Counted from the first letter of the stretch, positions 52,771 to 61,411 are shown. The stretch is DNA of 64,000 nt from CALCZU01 sp964396165 (GCA_964396165.1 CAYNEF010000017.1:1-64000); one strand, 5' to 3'. Numbers and translations: made by a program. The notes: generated from the letters alone by a model not told the origin.

Positions 52771-52826
52771 GGGGGCCCGAAAACCTTACTTGTCGGGAGA
52801 GAGTCGGTAAAAGACCTCCGGGCCCC
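52771..52826. repeat. GC-rich inverted repeat upstream of lexA
   Basis: GGGGCCCG (52772-52779) and CGGGCCCC (52819-52826) are exact complements about 40 bases apart. Inside lie TTAC and GTAA, which could extend the fold. It sits between the divergent OmpV-like and lexA genes, about 45 bases before the operator. No T-run follows. It may be a structured RNA or a remnant repeat. Confidence 0.4.
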
Positions 52827-52868
52827 TGGGGTCAATGGCAGAAAATATTCGACAATCCTTGTCTCTAT

Positions 52869-52896
52869 TTGATACCATACATTTGTATGGTATATG
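52869..52896 (+). promoter_or_regulatory. lexA promoter with palindromic SOS-type operator
   Basis: Arms ATACCATACA (52872-52881) and TGTATGGTAT (52884-52893) form an exact palindrome with a 2-base centre, spanning TTGATA (-35, 52869-52874) and TATATG (-10, 52891-52896), 16 bases apart. Placement over the promoter just upstream of lexA fits autorepression. The sequence differs from the E. coli, Bacillus and published Bdellovibrio (TTACN3GTAA) boxes as I know them. Confidence 0.65.
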
Positions 52897-52929
52897 GGTC
52901 AATACAGTAGTAGCGGGGGTGCATAAAAG

Positions 52930-53571
52930 ATGACAGACAAAATTTCGAACGATACTCTTTTTACGATGAAACAGGCGGAACTTTCTCCTCAACAAGAAGC
53001 AGTCCTCAATTTTATTACAGAGCATTATCACCAAAATGGTGTGGCACCTTCTTACCGCGATATTCAAAGCCACTTTGGGTTTAAGGCGGTTGGCACCGTG
53101 CAAGACCATGTAAAAGCGCTGATACAAAAAGGCAGAATAGAAAAGCCTCTTAAAAAAGCTCGCGGTCTGATTCCGTGTGGTCAAAAACTCCAGGGTTCAA
53201 AAAGATTATCCGTGTACGGTGAAGTGGCCGCAGGGGGACTGAGAACCAGCGAACAGCTGGAATTGGGAAGCATCATTATTTCCGAAACACTGGCTCAAGG
53301 CGAATGCTTTGCTTTGAGAGTCGTCGGAAACAGCATGGTCGATGTGGGGATCTACGAGGGGGATCACGTAGTCGTGCAAAAAGGCGCACGTGTGAAGAAC
53401 GGCGATATTGTTGTTGCTCTTGTTGAAGGGGAGACAACCGTAAAAAGATTTGAGAAAAAGGGAGTTGAGATTTTTCTGGTCCCAGAAAACAAAAGAATGT
53501 CGCCTATCAATATCACCGGGAAAAATTGTGAGATTCAAGGCAAAGTAATTGCGCTTCAGCGTAAGATGTAA
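52930..53571 (+). CDS. lexA: LexA SOS repressor
   Basis: The 213-residue repressor has an N-terminal winged helix (about 17-80, with YRDIQSHFGFKAVGTVQDHVKALIQKGRI) and a C-terminal S24 peptidase domain. The self-cleavage bond is Ala101-Gly102 in GEVAAGG. The catalytic Ser135 is in GNSMVDVGIYEGD, and Lys172 is in GETTVKRF. RecA-stimulated cleavage relieves repression of DNA repair genes. GGGGG lies upstream of the ATG. A palindromic operator precedes it. Confidence 0.94.
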   Translation: MTDKISNDTLFTMKQAELSPQQEAVLNFITEHYHQNGVAPSYRDIQSHFGFKAVGTVQDHVKALIQKGRIEKPLKKARGLIPCGQKLQGSKRLSVYGEVAAGGLRTSEQLELGSIIISETLAQGECFALRVVGNSMVDVGIYEGDHVVVQKGARVKNGDIVVALVEGETTVKRFEKKGVEIFLVPENKRMSPINITGKNCEIQGKVIALQRKM

Positions 53572-53574
53572 AAA

Positions 53575-53604
53575 TAAAAAACCCCGCTGATTTCTCAGCG
53601 AGGT
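53575..53604 (-). terminator. Intrinsic terminator of the minus-strand DUF4402-like gene
   Basis: On the minus strand, ACC-C-CGCTGA / TCAGCG-A-GGT (53581-53604, loop 53591-53594, one mismatch) is followed by T5 and further T. It lies about 27 bases after the stop of the DUF4402-like gene and also next to the lexA stop. Confidence 0.7.
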
Positions 53605-53631
53605 CATTTGAAATTAAAATACTTTTTAAAC

Positions 53632-54093
53632 TTATTGGTACGTTACAGTAACTGTGAACACGCCGGAATAGTCGCCTGATTCCTGGTTGCTCGACAATGC
53701 AGAACGGGTTCCGCCCACGCTGACTGCTTGCGCTCCACTTGTACCTAAATTTCCAGAAGCGTTGGGGTTAGAGTTAAACCCAGAGACTTCGATTTGCTTA
53801 TTTGGACCTACGCCATCACCTGTGCTCATTGTTACGCTTGAGGGAAGAACAAGATTAAAGGCCTTGTTTTTTTCGCCGGTGACGTTGAATGTCGCTGCAG
53901 AGGTGTCTGCTGGATTGACTGTGAGAGCTGTGTCGCCAGTGAAACCAACGCCGAAATCCAAGTCTTGAGTTTTAGCGATACTGATTGATTTTTTTACCTG
54001 TGCTTTTGCGAGAGCAGTTGTGCTTGCCGAGTTTCCAGCATGCGCAGTAACTGCGATTCCTAATGCTAGTCCATAGATTAAGTGTTTTGTCAT
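53632..54093 (-). CDS. DUF4402-like candidate pilin 1
   Basis: The 153-residue exported protein has a signal peptide (TKHLIYGLALGIAVTAHAG), then TALAKAQVKKSISIAKTQDLDFG and a beta-sandwich body. C-terminal features are GGTRSALSSNQESGDYSGVFTVTVTYQ, an alternating hydrophobic strand ending in Tyr as in chaperone-usher subunits. It matches the DUF4402 style, sharing with the three relatives here a DLDFG/GDxA start, a GxxRA-like NI-LP strand, and the final SG-Y-FTVTV strand. Start ATG 54093 follows GGAGG. It is the last gene of the minus-strand chaperone group. Confidence 0.75.
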   Translation of the reverse strand: MTKHLIYGLALGIAVTAHAGNSASTTALAKAQVKKSISIAKTQDLDFGVGFTGDTALTVNPADTSAATFNVTGEKNKAFNLVLPSSVTMSTGDGVGPNKQIEVSGFNSNPNASGNLGTSGAQAVSVGGTRSALSSNQESGDYSGVFTVTVTYQ

Positions 54094-54190
54094 TTTATCC
54101 TCCAAGCTTTCTTGCTTTTATATGTATTTGTTATCGGAAAAAATTGAGTGGGAGTTGCGCGATCAATTATGAAATTTGTGATGAGTTCCA

Positions 54191-54691
54191 TCATTGATAC
54201 ACCACGGTAACGGTAAACACCGCACTATAGGCTCCAGACTCTTGCGAGGCTTTGATGTTGCCTCTAGTTGCACCCACTTTTAAAATTTCTTTTCCCAGTC
54301 CATCTAGTTTCCCGGTACGCGCAGGCGTGGAGGTGAAACGATTCACTATAATTTGTTTATCGCCTCCTGAGCCATTTCCAGTGAGAAGCGTTACGGTAGA
54401 AGGCAAAGAAATGTTGTAAGCTCTGAAAGGTTCTCCTGATACGGTAAAGAGTGAAGCTTGAGAAGATTCAGGAAGTACTGCCAGTTGTGCATCTCCGGGA
54501 AATGCATCGCCGAAATCTAAGTCAGAATTTTTTGTGATACCAAGAGAAGTTTTTACAGAAGCTTTTGCAAATGCTGTCTGCGAACTGGATGCACCACCAT
54601 AGGCGTAAGAGAGAATAAAAAACGAACAGAAGATCACAACGCATATCATGCGCAGTGTTTTCAATGTGTGTATTTCGATTCGTTTCTCCAT
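54191..54691 (-). CDS. DUF4402-like candidate pilin 2
   Basis: The 166-residue protein has a hydrophobic signal (MICVVIFCSFFILSYAYG, preceded by a 14-residue basic leader) and a mature part that closely parallels candidate pilin 1: SQTAFAKASVKTSLGITKNSDLDFG, SGEPFRAYNISLPSTVTLLTGNG and VGATRGNIKASQESGAYSAVFTVTVVYQ. The start may be ATG 54691 or an ATG near 54649. The two subunits are probably paralogues of one duplication. It lies about 70 bases downstream of the chaperone gene on the same strand. Confidence 0.75.
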   Translation of the reverse strand: MEKRIEIHTLKTLRMICVVIFCSFFILSYAYGGASSSQTAFAKASVKTSLGITKNSDLDFGDAFPGDAQLAVLPESSQASLFTVSGEPFRAYNISLPSTVTLLTGNGSGGDKQIIVNRFTSTPARTGKLDGLGKEILKVGATRGNIKASQESGAYSAVFTVTVVYQ

Positions 54692-54763
54692 AGAGCTCTT
54701 CAGTTAGCTCATCGGAAGAGTGCGTCGAATTGTTAAGCAAATATGAAGACGCTATGCAGAAAA

Positions 54764-55555
54764 TTAAGGAAGTGTAATCTCTGAAGAAGTAAGAAGTTTA
54801 CCGCCATCTTCCTCTGGTTGGTGGTATTCGAGTCTTAGTTTGCCCTTAGCAAGTGTGGTGTCTGCGGGTAAGGTAAATGCATAGCTTACATTGCGCTTTT
54901 TTAAGTATGACGCAACACTTCTTACGATACCGATATTCACCTGCGCTTTACCCTGTGGAGCAAAAAATGCTAAGAAATCGCCGTAGGGAAATCCGTTTCC
55001 TTCTGAAATTAAATCGACGCTAAATCCCTGTTCGCCAGAAGGCATCTTTACGATTTTTAAATTAGCGAGTTTGGAAGAAGTCTCAATTTTTCCTTGTTTA
55101 AAAACTACCGGTACGGCAATCGCCACTTTTGCCTGCAGTTTCATCTGCATTTGATCTTTCGACGCCTTACTTGTTTCCTCAGGCTCATCCATTGGTTCAA
55201 AAAACAAATGCACGCGGTATTCGCCGTCTTTCAAATCTTTTGGACCGCTGTACATGACGCGGATGACTTGTTCCACATTCGGTGGAAGAGTAACTTGGCG
55301 GGGAGAAAAGCGGATGAGGTTAATCGCAGTCCTTTCTTCTTTCTCTGGTGTTTTAGATTGCTCCATGCTGCCATCTATTTTCATTTTGTAAAATACGGTA
55401 GAAATGCGGTAACGGGCAGGTTGTGTTCCGACATGTCTCAATGAAATATCACCGACTCTTTTAGTATCAGTAAGTGTCAATCTTGTTGGGTAAACCCGCA
55501 AGTCAGCAAACAAAGGGAATGCAAAAAGAAAGAGAACTAGGCGCAATAAAACCAT
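54764..55555 (-). CDS. PapD-like periplasmic pilus chaperone
   Basis: The 263-residue protein has a signal peptide (VLLRLVLFLFAFPLFA) and PapD-type features: DLRVYPTRLTLTD at the first strand, an FSPRQVTLPPNVEQVIRVMYSG segment corresponding to the G1 edge region, a two-domain immunoglobulin fold, and a C-terminal KLRLEYHQPEEDG. It would stabilise the DUF4402-like subunits by donor-strand complementation before handover to the usher. A linker of extra residues (PMDEPEETSKASKDQMQMK) sits between strands. It is the only chaperone in the locus. Confidence 0.78.
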   Translation of the reverse strand: MVLLRLVLFLFAFPLFADLRVYPTRLTLTDTKRVGDISLRHVGTQPARYRISTVFYKMKIDGSMEQSKTPEKEERTAINLIRFSPRQVTLPPNVEQVIRVMYSGPKDLKDGEYRVHLFFEPMDEPEETSKASKDQMQMKLQAKVAIAVPVVFKQGKIETSSKLANLKIVKMPSGEQGFSVDLISEGNGFPYGDFLAFFAPQGKAQVNIGIVRSVASYLKKRNVSYAFTLPADTTLAKGKLRLEYHQPEEDGGKLLTSSEITLP

Positions 55556-55595
55556 GCAGCCATTCTATGGCGATTAGCGTACGAAGTAAATTGAG

Positions 55596-56636
55596 ATGAA
55601 AATAAAGTATTTATGTTTTCAAGACGATACTAAGAATGTGAAAAAACAACGAAATTTTATTCTGTGTATGTTTTTTACTTTAAGTTTCAGTAAAGCATTC
55701 GCAGTAGATTTTGATCACCCGCGTTGTTCTCTCATCCTACAGTTTGTACGATCTATTGTTGTCGGTGCGGAATATGAACGAGGACTGGAACATGCAGGGT
55801 TGCGAAGGGAATTAACTCCCTACTTGATGCGAAAATTTAAAGAACAAATGCCAATGGGCAAGTTGGATGATGCACGTACATTACTAGAACATGTTTTAAG
55901 TCTGCTGGATTATAAAGTCCCGCCAGAAAAAATGGATGCTCTATCGTCGGTGATTGGCACTCTTTTTCGAATTGATCCCAAACTAGACAAGGTAGCTGCC
56001 GCGAAAGTCATCGCGAATTTTTTAAAACACGATGGAGATTTGGTTACCATGTACAGATTTGCGGGACTAGCCGCAAAAAAAGCACGCAAATATGGATTAG
56101 ATCCTACATCTGCAATTGAACTTGCTTTGAGAAATTACACTTTATTAAATGATGGCACGGGAAAAAGCCGTAAGCTAACAGAGAGTGAAGTGGAAGTTGC
56201 CCTGGAGCCGTTTAAACCAAAAAAAGTTATCCCTTCCTTGAGCGAAATTGAAGCGCAGCAAATTAAATATGACGAATCCCTTGCTCGGCTTTCAAAAATG
56301 AACGCAGATAGCAATGTCTCTGGAAAAAGTTTGATTGAACAGCTCAAGGAATCACAACGTGAGTTGTACAGACTTTCAGAATTGTTGTTGCGCTCTAAAA
56401 GAGTAGGGATAGCAAATGAAAAAAATAGGGCCCAAACAAATTCCTTCCTGGATGAACAAACAGTAAAAATGAAACAGAATATAGAAAAATTTGAAAAAGC
56501 GGTTCAACTTATTGGTAGACCAAATGTATCCAAAATACGGTTTGAACGCGCAACTGATTTGTTTTGGAGCAACTTGTACCACCCTTGGTTTTCACAAAAA
56601 CCGGAAGCAATAGACGGCATCAGTACAAAACAGTAA
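55596..56636 (+). CDS. Unknown exported protein inside the chaperone-usher locus
   Basis: The 346-residue protein has a hydrophobic leader (RNFILCMFFTLSFSKAFAVD) after about 18 basic/polar residues. The body is strongly helical, with Leu/Lys/Arg-rich segments (LARLSKMNADSNVSGKSLIEQLKESQRELYRLSELLL) that look coiled. No family recognised. It reads opposite to the pilus genes, and its 3' end overlaps the end of DUF4402-like pilin 3 (56620-56636). It sits between the chaperone group and the usher group. The start is uncertain because no good ribosome site is seen at 55596. Confidence 0.55.
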   Translation: MKIKYLCFQDDTKNVKKQRNFILCMFFTLSFSKAFAVDFDHPRCSLILQFVRSIVVGAEYERGLEHAGLRRELTPYLMRKFKEQMPMGKLDDARTLLEHVLSLLDYKVPPEKMDALSSVIGTLFRIDPKLDKVAAAKVIANFLKHDGDLVTMYRFAGLAAKKARKYGLDPTSAIELALRNYTLLNDGTGKSRKLTESEVEVALEPFKPKKVIPSLSEIEAQQIKYDESLARLSKMNADSNVSGKSLIEQLKESQRELYRLSELLLRSKRVGIANEKNRAQTNSFLDEQTVKMKQNIEKFEKAVQLIGRPNVSKIRFERATDLFWSNLYHPWFSQKPEAIDGISTKQ

Positions 56637-57069
56637 CCGTAAAAGGGGCGAGGTAATTGCCGGATTTCTGTGTCGGCAATAAAGCGGCACGAGTCGCGCC
56701 GATTCGAAGTGTTTGCTTTCCGTCGCAGTCGAGTTTCCCGGACGTGTCTGGTTGAGATTGAAAATTGCTCACTTGAATCTGTTCAGAGGCTGTTGAACCA
56801 CTACCAGTGGTCATAGAAAGTGTATGGGGAATGATAATAGAGTAAGCGCGGTGCGGCTCACCTAAGACAGAAAACTCTGCGCCTTCAGATGTCGAAACAA
56901 GTTTCGCTGCATCTCCCTGCAAGCCTTCACCAAAATCCAAATCACGCAGTTTAAACAAATGAATTGCTGAAACCACTTCCGTATAGATTTTTACATTCTG
57001 TTGAGCGGCATTTAGCTGGCATACAGCTAGGATAAGCGCGCTCATAAAGAATTTTAAGAATGTATTCAT
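56620..57069 (-). CDS. DUF4402-like candidate pilin 3
   Basis: The 149-residue protein has a signal peptide (NTFLKFFMSALILAVCQLNA) and the shared body: LRDLDFGEGLQGDAAKLV, LGEPHRAYSIIIPHTLSMTTGSG, TSGKLDCDGKQTLRIGATRAAL and QKSGNYLAPFTVTVLY. It ends in the alternating strand with a terminal Tyr. It lies next to candidate pilin 4 (4-base overlap) in the usher half of the locus. Confidence 0.73.
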   Translation of the reverse strand: MNTFLKFFMSALILAVCQLNAAQQNVKIYTEVVSAIHLFKLRDLDFGEGLQGDAAKLVSTSEGAEFSVLGEPHRAYSIIIPHTLSMTTGSGSTASEQIQVSNFQSQPDTSGKLDCDGKQTLRIGATRAALLPTQKSGNYLAPFTVTVLY

Positions 57070-57503
57070 GGATACACCGCAGTTATCAAAAAAGAACCGG
57101 CATACTTGCCACGCGGTTGCTGTGCAGAAATGGCTTCTCTTGTGGCCCCGATATAAATCATCTGTTTGCCCGTTGCATCCAGTTTTCCGTTTAAACCATC
57201 TTGTGGAGAAGATCTAAAATCACTTACCCAAATTTTCGCACCACATTCAAAACTGATATTGGAAAGCCCCACTCGGTTCTGAGGCAAAATAATATTGTAT
57301 GTCCGATTGGGTCTTCCCATGACTTCGACACTTGCGGCTCCAGATAGAGCAGAAGCATCTGGAGGAATAGTTTTAGCGGAATCTCCTTGTATAGCGACTC
57401 CGAATTGCAAATCAGAACGCCAGTGGATGTGCAGAATTTTAAAGCTCTCTTCTTCTTCGTTTCCTGCAAATGCAATTAAACTAATAAGTAGCAGCCATTT
57501 CAT
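57066..57503 (-). CDS. DUF4402-like candidate pilin 4
   Basis: The 145-residue protein has a signal peptide (KWLLLISLIAFA) and a body with SDLQFGVAIQGDSAKTI, MGRPNRTYNIILPQNRV and LDATGKQMIYIGATREAISAQQPRGKYAGSFLITAVYP. It is the most diverged of the four: an Asp-Leu-Gln-Phe-Gly replaces DLDFG, and the C-terminus is AVYP. It directly follows the usher gene, with only about 5 bases between. Confidence 0.7.
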   Translation of the reverse strand: MKWLLLISLIAFAGNEEEESFKILHIHWRSDLQFGVAIQGDSAKTIPPDASALSGAASVEVMGRPNRTYNIILPQNRVGLSNISFECGAKIWVSDFRSSPQDGLNGKLDATGKQMIYIGATREAISAQQPRGKYAGSFLITAVYP

Positions 57504-57508
57504 TCACT

Positions 57509-60067
57509 TTACTGTACCAGAATAAAGTCATTATGGCTTTCAAACGACCCTTCTGCTTTGACGCGTACTTTATTTACCAGTGGCGCAATTTTTTTAAACG
57601 ATGCATTGTTTTGTGTGGGGGAGATGCGCACTGTGTACTCATCTGGGACGACAGAATCAAACACATAAAAACCGTCCGAATCTGTTCTTTGAGTGGCCAC
57701 AATCAATCCATCTTTTGCCACAAGTTCTACTGCAACGCTGCGTTTGGCTTTTAGTTTTTTATTCTGTTCTATTTGCACATACCCGTCTACTTCACCGACA
57801 GTAGCGACAGGCAGTTCAATGGGGAAAGTAGAACTTGCTCTGGGAATGATACGGATTCCTTTAGTGGCAGCGCGAATAAACGGATCATTAAACGATCTAT
57901 CTGAGAGAGATAAATCCACTGGTAAATTTGCCGGGAGTCTGGAAAGTACGATTTTCCCTTGTGCATCTGTATTTAATTCTATGTCTCTTTGATTCACTCT
58001 TAACGCAATTCCTGGCATAGGAGGTTCGCCTGGATCCCAGACTTTATTATGATTTAAATCTTTGAAAACGAAAATGGAAGCAGCCCCAAACGGTACTTGT
58101 GGATCTCTTTGCACATACGGTGTCCCATTGCGTGGCTCAACACCGATACTATAGTTAAGTAACAATCCGATAGAATAATTACCCGGACTATTTAAGGCGA
58201 AGTCTATCCCCAAGCTTGCGAAGTCAAAAAGCTTTGTGGCTGTTGTTCTTGCCTGCCAGATATTTTCTTTTAATTGTCGTCTAAAAAGCAGGGAAAGCGC
58301 GTACGAATCCTGAATACGTTGGATGCCTTCTGTTTCTACATAACGAAATCCATCTTGCGCATATTCGACCCCTAGTCGTAATTGAGACAGATAGGGCAAA
58401 ACACTTACATCTAACTTTCCTCGAAAGGGAATACCTCCTTCAAAGAAGTAATCAAATTCGTGGTTCCAGTAAAAGTGGCCGGTATTAGTCGAGATGAGAT
58501 TTTTTAATACTGTCTGACGAGTCAAATCCAAATATTCACGTGCACTTAAATCCCAGGTCATGGCAATAGAAAAGGGAAGAGGCAGAATGTAAGACAAGTT
58601 ACCGCTAGTCACCTGAGAGAGTTTTAAACTTTCGGAGGCTGTAAAAAGTTCGCTTGAGTAACCATTCAAAAATTTGGAGTACTTGCCACCTAATGTAATG
58701 CTTTTGTAGCCTGTCTGCGCACTTACATCATATGCCTGTCCTTCGTCTGCGCCCGCAAGGTTTGCGGCCACAAGAACAGGCCCAACGAAAGTAGTAGCAC
58801 CTAGATAAGCATAAGACTTGGAAGGGTTTTCATCGTGCAAGAAACCTGTGCCCAGAGAAAGATTGCCCAGTACATTTTGTTCGTATTGGAAAGAAAGACG
58901 TCTGCGATCATCATTTAATACCGCAAAACCTCCTCTGAAATCATGGCTGTCGGGACGCACGATAGAAGGGTCAATGTAGAAAGTTTGGTATTGGGATTTT
59001 CTTTCTCCTCTGGGACCATAAAAACTCAGACGGAATTGATTTCTTCCGTATTGAAGTGGAATATTTCTAAAAACGTAGCGGCCTGATTGGTTACTGGATT
59101 GTCTATCGATTAAAAAATCATTGCGGTACAGTTCCACTTCCCAACCTTGAGTCAAAGGACCTTCAAAATTTTGTATTCCATAGTTGGAAGGTGCATTTAA
59201 AGGATAGTTAGAAAGTAAAAATCCTCTTCCTGATCTTCCCTCGGTAATCAAAGGCATGGGAGGAAGATTTAAATATAAAAAGCGTGCCTCCGTTGCATGC
59301 AGTGGGCCCAAAAGTTTTCCTTCAACATCTCGTTTTGCAAAACTTGCCTGCCATTGCTCGATTCGCTGTTCTGAACCTAATAAGTACCCATAGGATTCAA
59401 ACCCCAGTATTTCATTTCCGATTTCAGTCGTGTGCTGAAAACGGTTGGTGTTTCCTTCATCTGAAAATTGGCGTGAAAAAAGTAGTTGTTGATCTAAAAA
59501 AGGATAAGTGAATAGTTGATTAGGAGTATCTAATTTTTGAAATCCCGAATCATAGTTCATCGCTTGTGCTTTTGTACTCATCAGAAGCGCTTCGCGCTCG
59601 CGTCTGAGCTGCTCAGGAAGCTTTTCAAGCGGAGAAATCTGGATGAAACTTCGGTACGTATCCATTTTAAGTTTCAAAGGAAACCATTTTTCCAAAAGCC
59701 TGCTATCAATATAAATATCTTCGCCTCGAGTAACAGCAAGTTTGCAGTCAAATTTTTCCTGTTTTTCTTCGATTTTAACTGTGCAGGAAGTTGTATCTAG
59801 TTGAAATTGTCTTGTTTCCGAAAGAAAGTAGCCCACAGCCTTGCCATAGTGTGGGCTTACTTTTAGCGCAAAACCCAAGTTGTCTGAGAGTTCTCCTAAA
59901 GGTAAGTACCAAACCGCCCCCACTTGATATGCAAAAGTGGCGCGACTGAGCAGTGTTCCATCATCCAGTCGCAGTTCCATAATGCGCTCATTATCGTCGT
60001 TAAAAACCTGTACGTCGGCACTGAAAAGAGATTGGCAAAAAATCAGGATGAGTAAAAGTACGGGCAT
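57509..60067 (-). CDS. Fimbrial usher-like outer membrane protein
   Basis: The 852-residue protein has a signal peptide (PVLLLILIFCQSLFSA) and an N-terminal domain that reads like a chaperone-subunit docking module (about 20-150). A long aromatic-rich beta-barrel body with NYPLNAPSNYGIQNFEGPLTQGWEVELYRNDFLIDRQ, which matches the usher plug-region pattern, follows to about residue 660. The C-terminal region has SdrD-B-like VFKDLNHNKVWDPGEPPMPGIALRV (about 685-710) and a carboxypeptidase-regulatory-like domain at the end. It would secrete and assemble the DUF4402-like subunits. Which usher clade is not settled. Confidence 0.78.
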   Translation of the reverse strand: MPVLLLILIFCQSLFSADVQVFNDDNERIMELRLDDGTLLSRATFAYQVGAVWYLPLGELSDNLGFALKVSPHYGKAVGYFLSETRQFQLDTTSCTVKIEEKQEKFDCKLAVTRGEDIYIDSRLLEKWFPLKLKMDTYRSFIQISPLEKLPEQLRREREALLMSTKAQAMNYDSGFQKLDTPNQLFTYPFLDQQLLFSRQFSDEGNTNRFQHTTEIGNEILGFESYGYLLGSEQRIEQWQASFAKRDVEGKLLGPLHATEARFLYLNLPPMPLITEGRSGRGFLLSNYPLNAPSNYGIQNFEGPLTQGWEVELYRNDFLIDRQSSNQSGRYVFRNIPLQYGRNQFRLSFYGPRGERKSQYQTFYIDPSIVRPDSHDFRGGFAVLNDDRRRLSFQYEQNVLGNLSLGTGFLHDENPSKSYAYLGATTFVGPVLVAANLAGADEGQAYDVSAQTGYKSITLGGKYSKFLNGYSSELFTASESLKLSQVTSGNLSYILPLPFSIAMTWDLSAREYLDLTRQTVLKNLISTNTGHFYWNHEFDYFFEGGIPFRGKLDVSVLPYLSQLRLGVEYAQDGFRYVETEGIQRIQDSYALSLLFRRQLKENIWQARTTATKLFDFASLGIDFALNSPGNYSIGLLLNYSIGVEPRNGTPYVQRDPQVPFGAASIFVFKDLNHNKVWDPGEPPMPGIALRVNQRDIELNTDAQGKIVLSRLPANLPVDLSLSDRSFNDPFIRAATKGIRIIPRASSTFPIELPVATVGEVDGYVQIEQNKKLKAKRSVAVELVAKDGLIVATQRTDSDGFYVFDSVVPDEYTVRISPTQNNASFKKIAPLVNKVRVKAEGSFESHNDFILVQ

Positions 60068-60136
60068 GATTGGCTTAAGTCATCATACCGAACGTGCCGA
60101 TCAAACGGCAAATGTCTAAAACTTTTTCTTTTGGAT

Positions 60137-61411
60137 CTAGAAGTGGTAGGTCCCGCCCAAGCCCATAGACCATTGCGATACTTTTCCAGTGTAGGAATAA
60201 GCACCCGCTGTGAGAGTAGGGGCAACGCCTGATCCCGAGCGTGTGACAGTATTTTCTGGAACGTAAACGAAAGAAAAATCTCCCGTAATGCTTGGTGTGA
60301 AATCGTAACCAGCGCCTAAACTCAAATGCGAAGTAACAATCCCAGGAAAACCAGTGAGGTCTAGATTCGAAACAGATTGCTGACTTACTGTGTGTCCACT
60401 GAGCACAACATTTGCAAATCCATTTTCACCTGTTGCATCTGCGATAACGGAACGCGCATAACTATATCCCGCTCTCAGTGCTAGCTTGTTGATACGGTAT
60501 TCAGCACCAAGTGCGAGTACGTACTGGTCTCTCCAACCCAATTCTCTAAACACATCTGCACTGGACCAGCCTATATAACGTGCTTCTGTTGTGACTTTGA
60601 TTGCAGGAGTAATTGCATAAGTTGCACCCAGCGCGACCTGTGCAGGATCTTCGGAGTCCACATCATCTAGTACTCCATCTCCGATTCCGGATGTTCCGCC
60701 TGCAGCTGGTGGTAAAAGATTCAGACTGTCCAAATCAACCACTTCTTTATAACGTACGCGGGTTTTAGGACGGTAACTGAAACCGAGTAAAAGATCTTTA
60801 ATAGGTGAATACGCCGTTCCCAAATGGATGCCGTAACCTACGGCACCATGCGGAGGTCTTTGAGTTTGAGCTGTGCCCGCTGCAGAATTTCGTTTGTTCA
60901 GCGCAAGATCCGCGTAAAGCAAGTTGGGAGAAACTCCCACACTCCAGTTATCCAAAATTTTGTATCCCACTGTCGGTCCGAATTGAGAAATGGTGGACTC
61001 CGATTTTACTTCCTGCAAAGTGACTTCTCCTGTGAAATCCGTTTTTGCTCCGCCGAAAGGAAATGCAGCCAGCCCTAGCGTAAATTTATCGCACATCTGG
61101 TAGGTGGCAGAAATAGCAGGAGTATAATTTAACCCAGCGGTAGAACTTTTTTCTCCTAAACTGGTATTTTCAGCAGACGAATTTTGTTTATTGAAAAAGA
61201 AGGCAGCATCTACGATTACTTCTCCTTTTTTTAAATTCAATTCAGATAACATCGCCGGATTTTTGTAGGCTGCATCGGCTCCACTTGCAGGATAAGCAAC
61301 TCCAGCGCCACCCATTGCTTTGGATACGGGAGAAATTCCTGAAAAATGTGTTCCGTTACCAGCAAAGGCAAATCCAGTTAGAAGTAGTAAAAAAGAAGTG
61401 ATTTTCTGCAT
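60137..61411 (-). CDS. FadL/OmpP1/TodX-family outer membrane transporter
   Basis: The 424-residue protein has a signal peptide (QKITSFLLLLTGFAFAGN) and the FadL signature: FSGISPVSKAMGGAGVAYPASGADAAYKNPAMLSEL, with a long strand-rich barrel ending QWSMGLGGTYHF (terminal Phe). It imports hydrophobic compounds such as long-chain fatty acids. ATG 61411 follows GGAGA. It sits upstream of the usher gene on the same strand with its own promoter. A direct tie to the pilus is not evident. Confidence 0.87.
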   Translation of the reverse strand: MQKITSFLLLLTGFAFAGNGTHFSGISPVSKAMGGAGVAYPASGADAAYKNPAMLSELNLKKGEVIVDAAFFFNKQNSSAENTSLGEKSSTAGLNYTPAISATYQMCDKFTLGLAAFPFGGAKTDFTGEVTLQEVKSESTISQFGPTVGYKILDNWSVGVSPNLLYADLALNKRNSAAGTAQTQRPPHGAVGYGIHLGTAYSPIKDLLLGFSYRPKTRVRYKEVVDLDSLNLLPPAAGGTSGIGDGVLDDVDSEDPAQVALGATYAITPAIKVTTEARYIGWSSADVFRELGWRDQYVLALGAEYRINKLALRAGYSYARSVIADATGENGFANVVLSGHTVSQQSVSNLDLTGFPGIVTSHLSLGAGYDFTPSITGDFSFVYVPENTVTRSGSGVAPTLTAGAYSYTGKVSQWSMGLGGTYHF

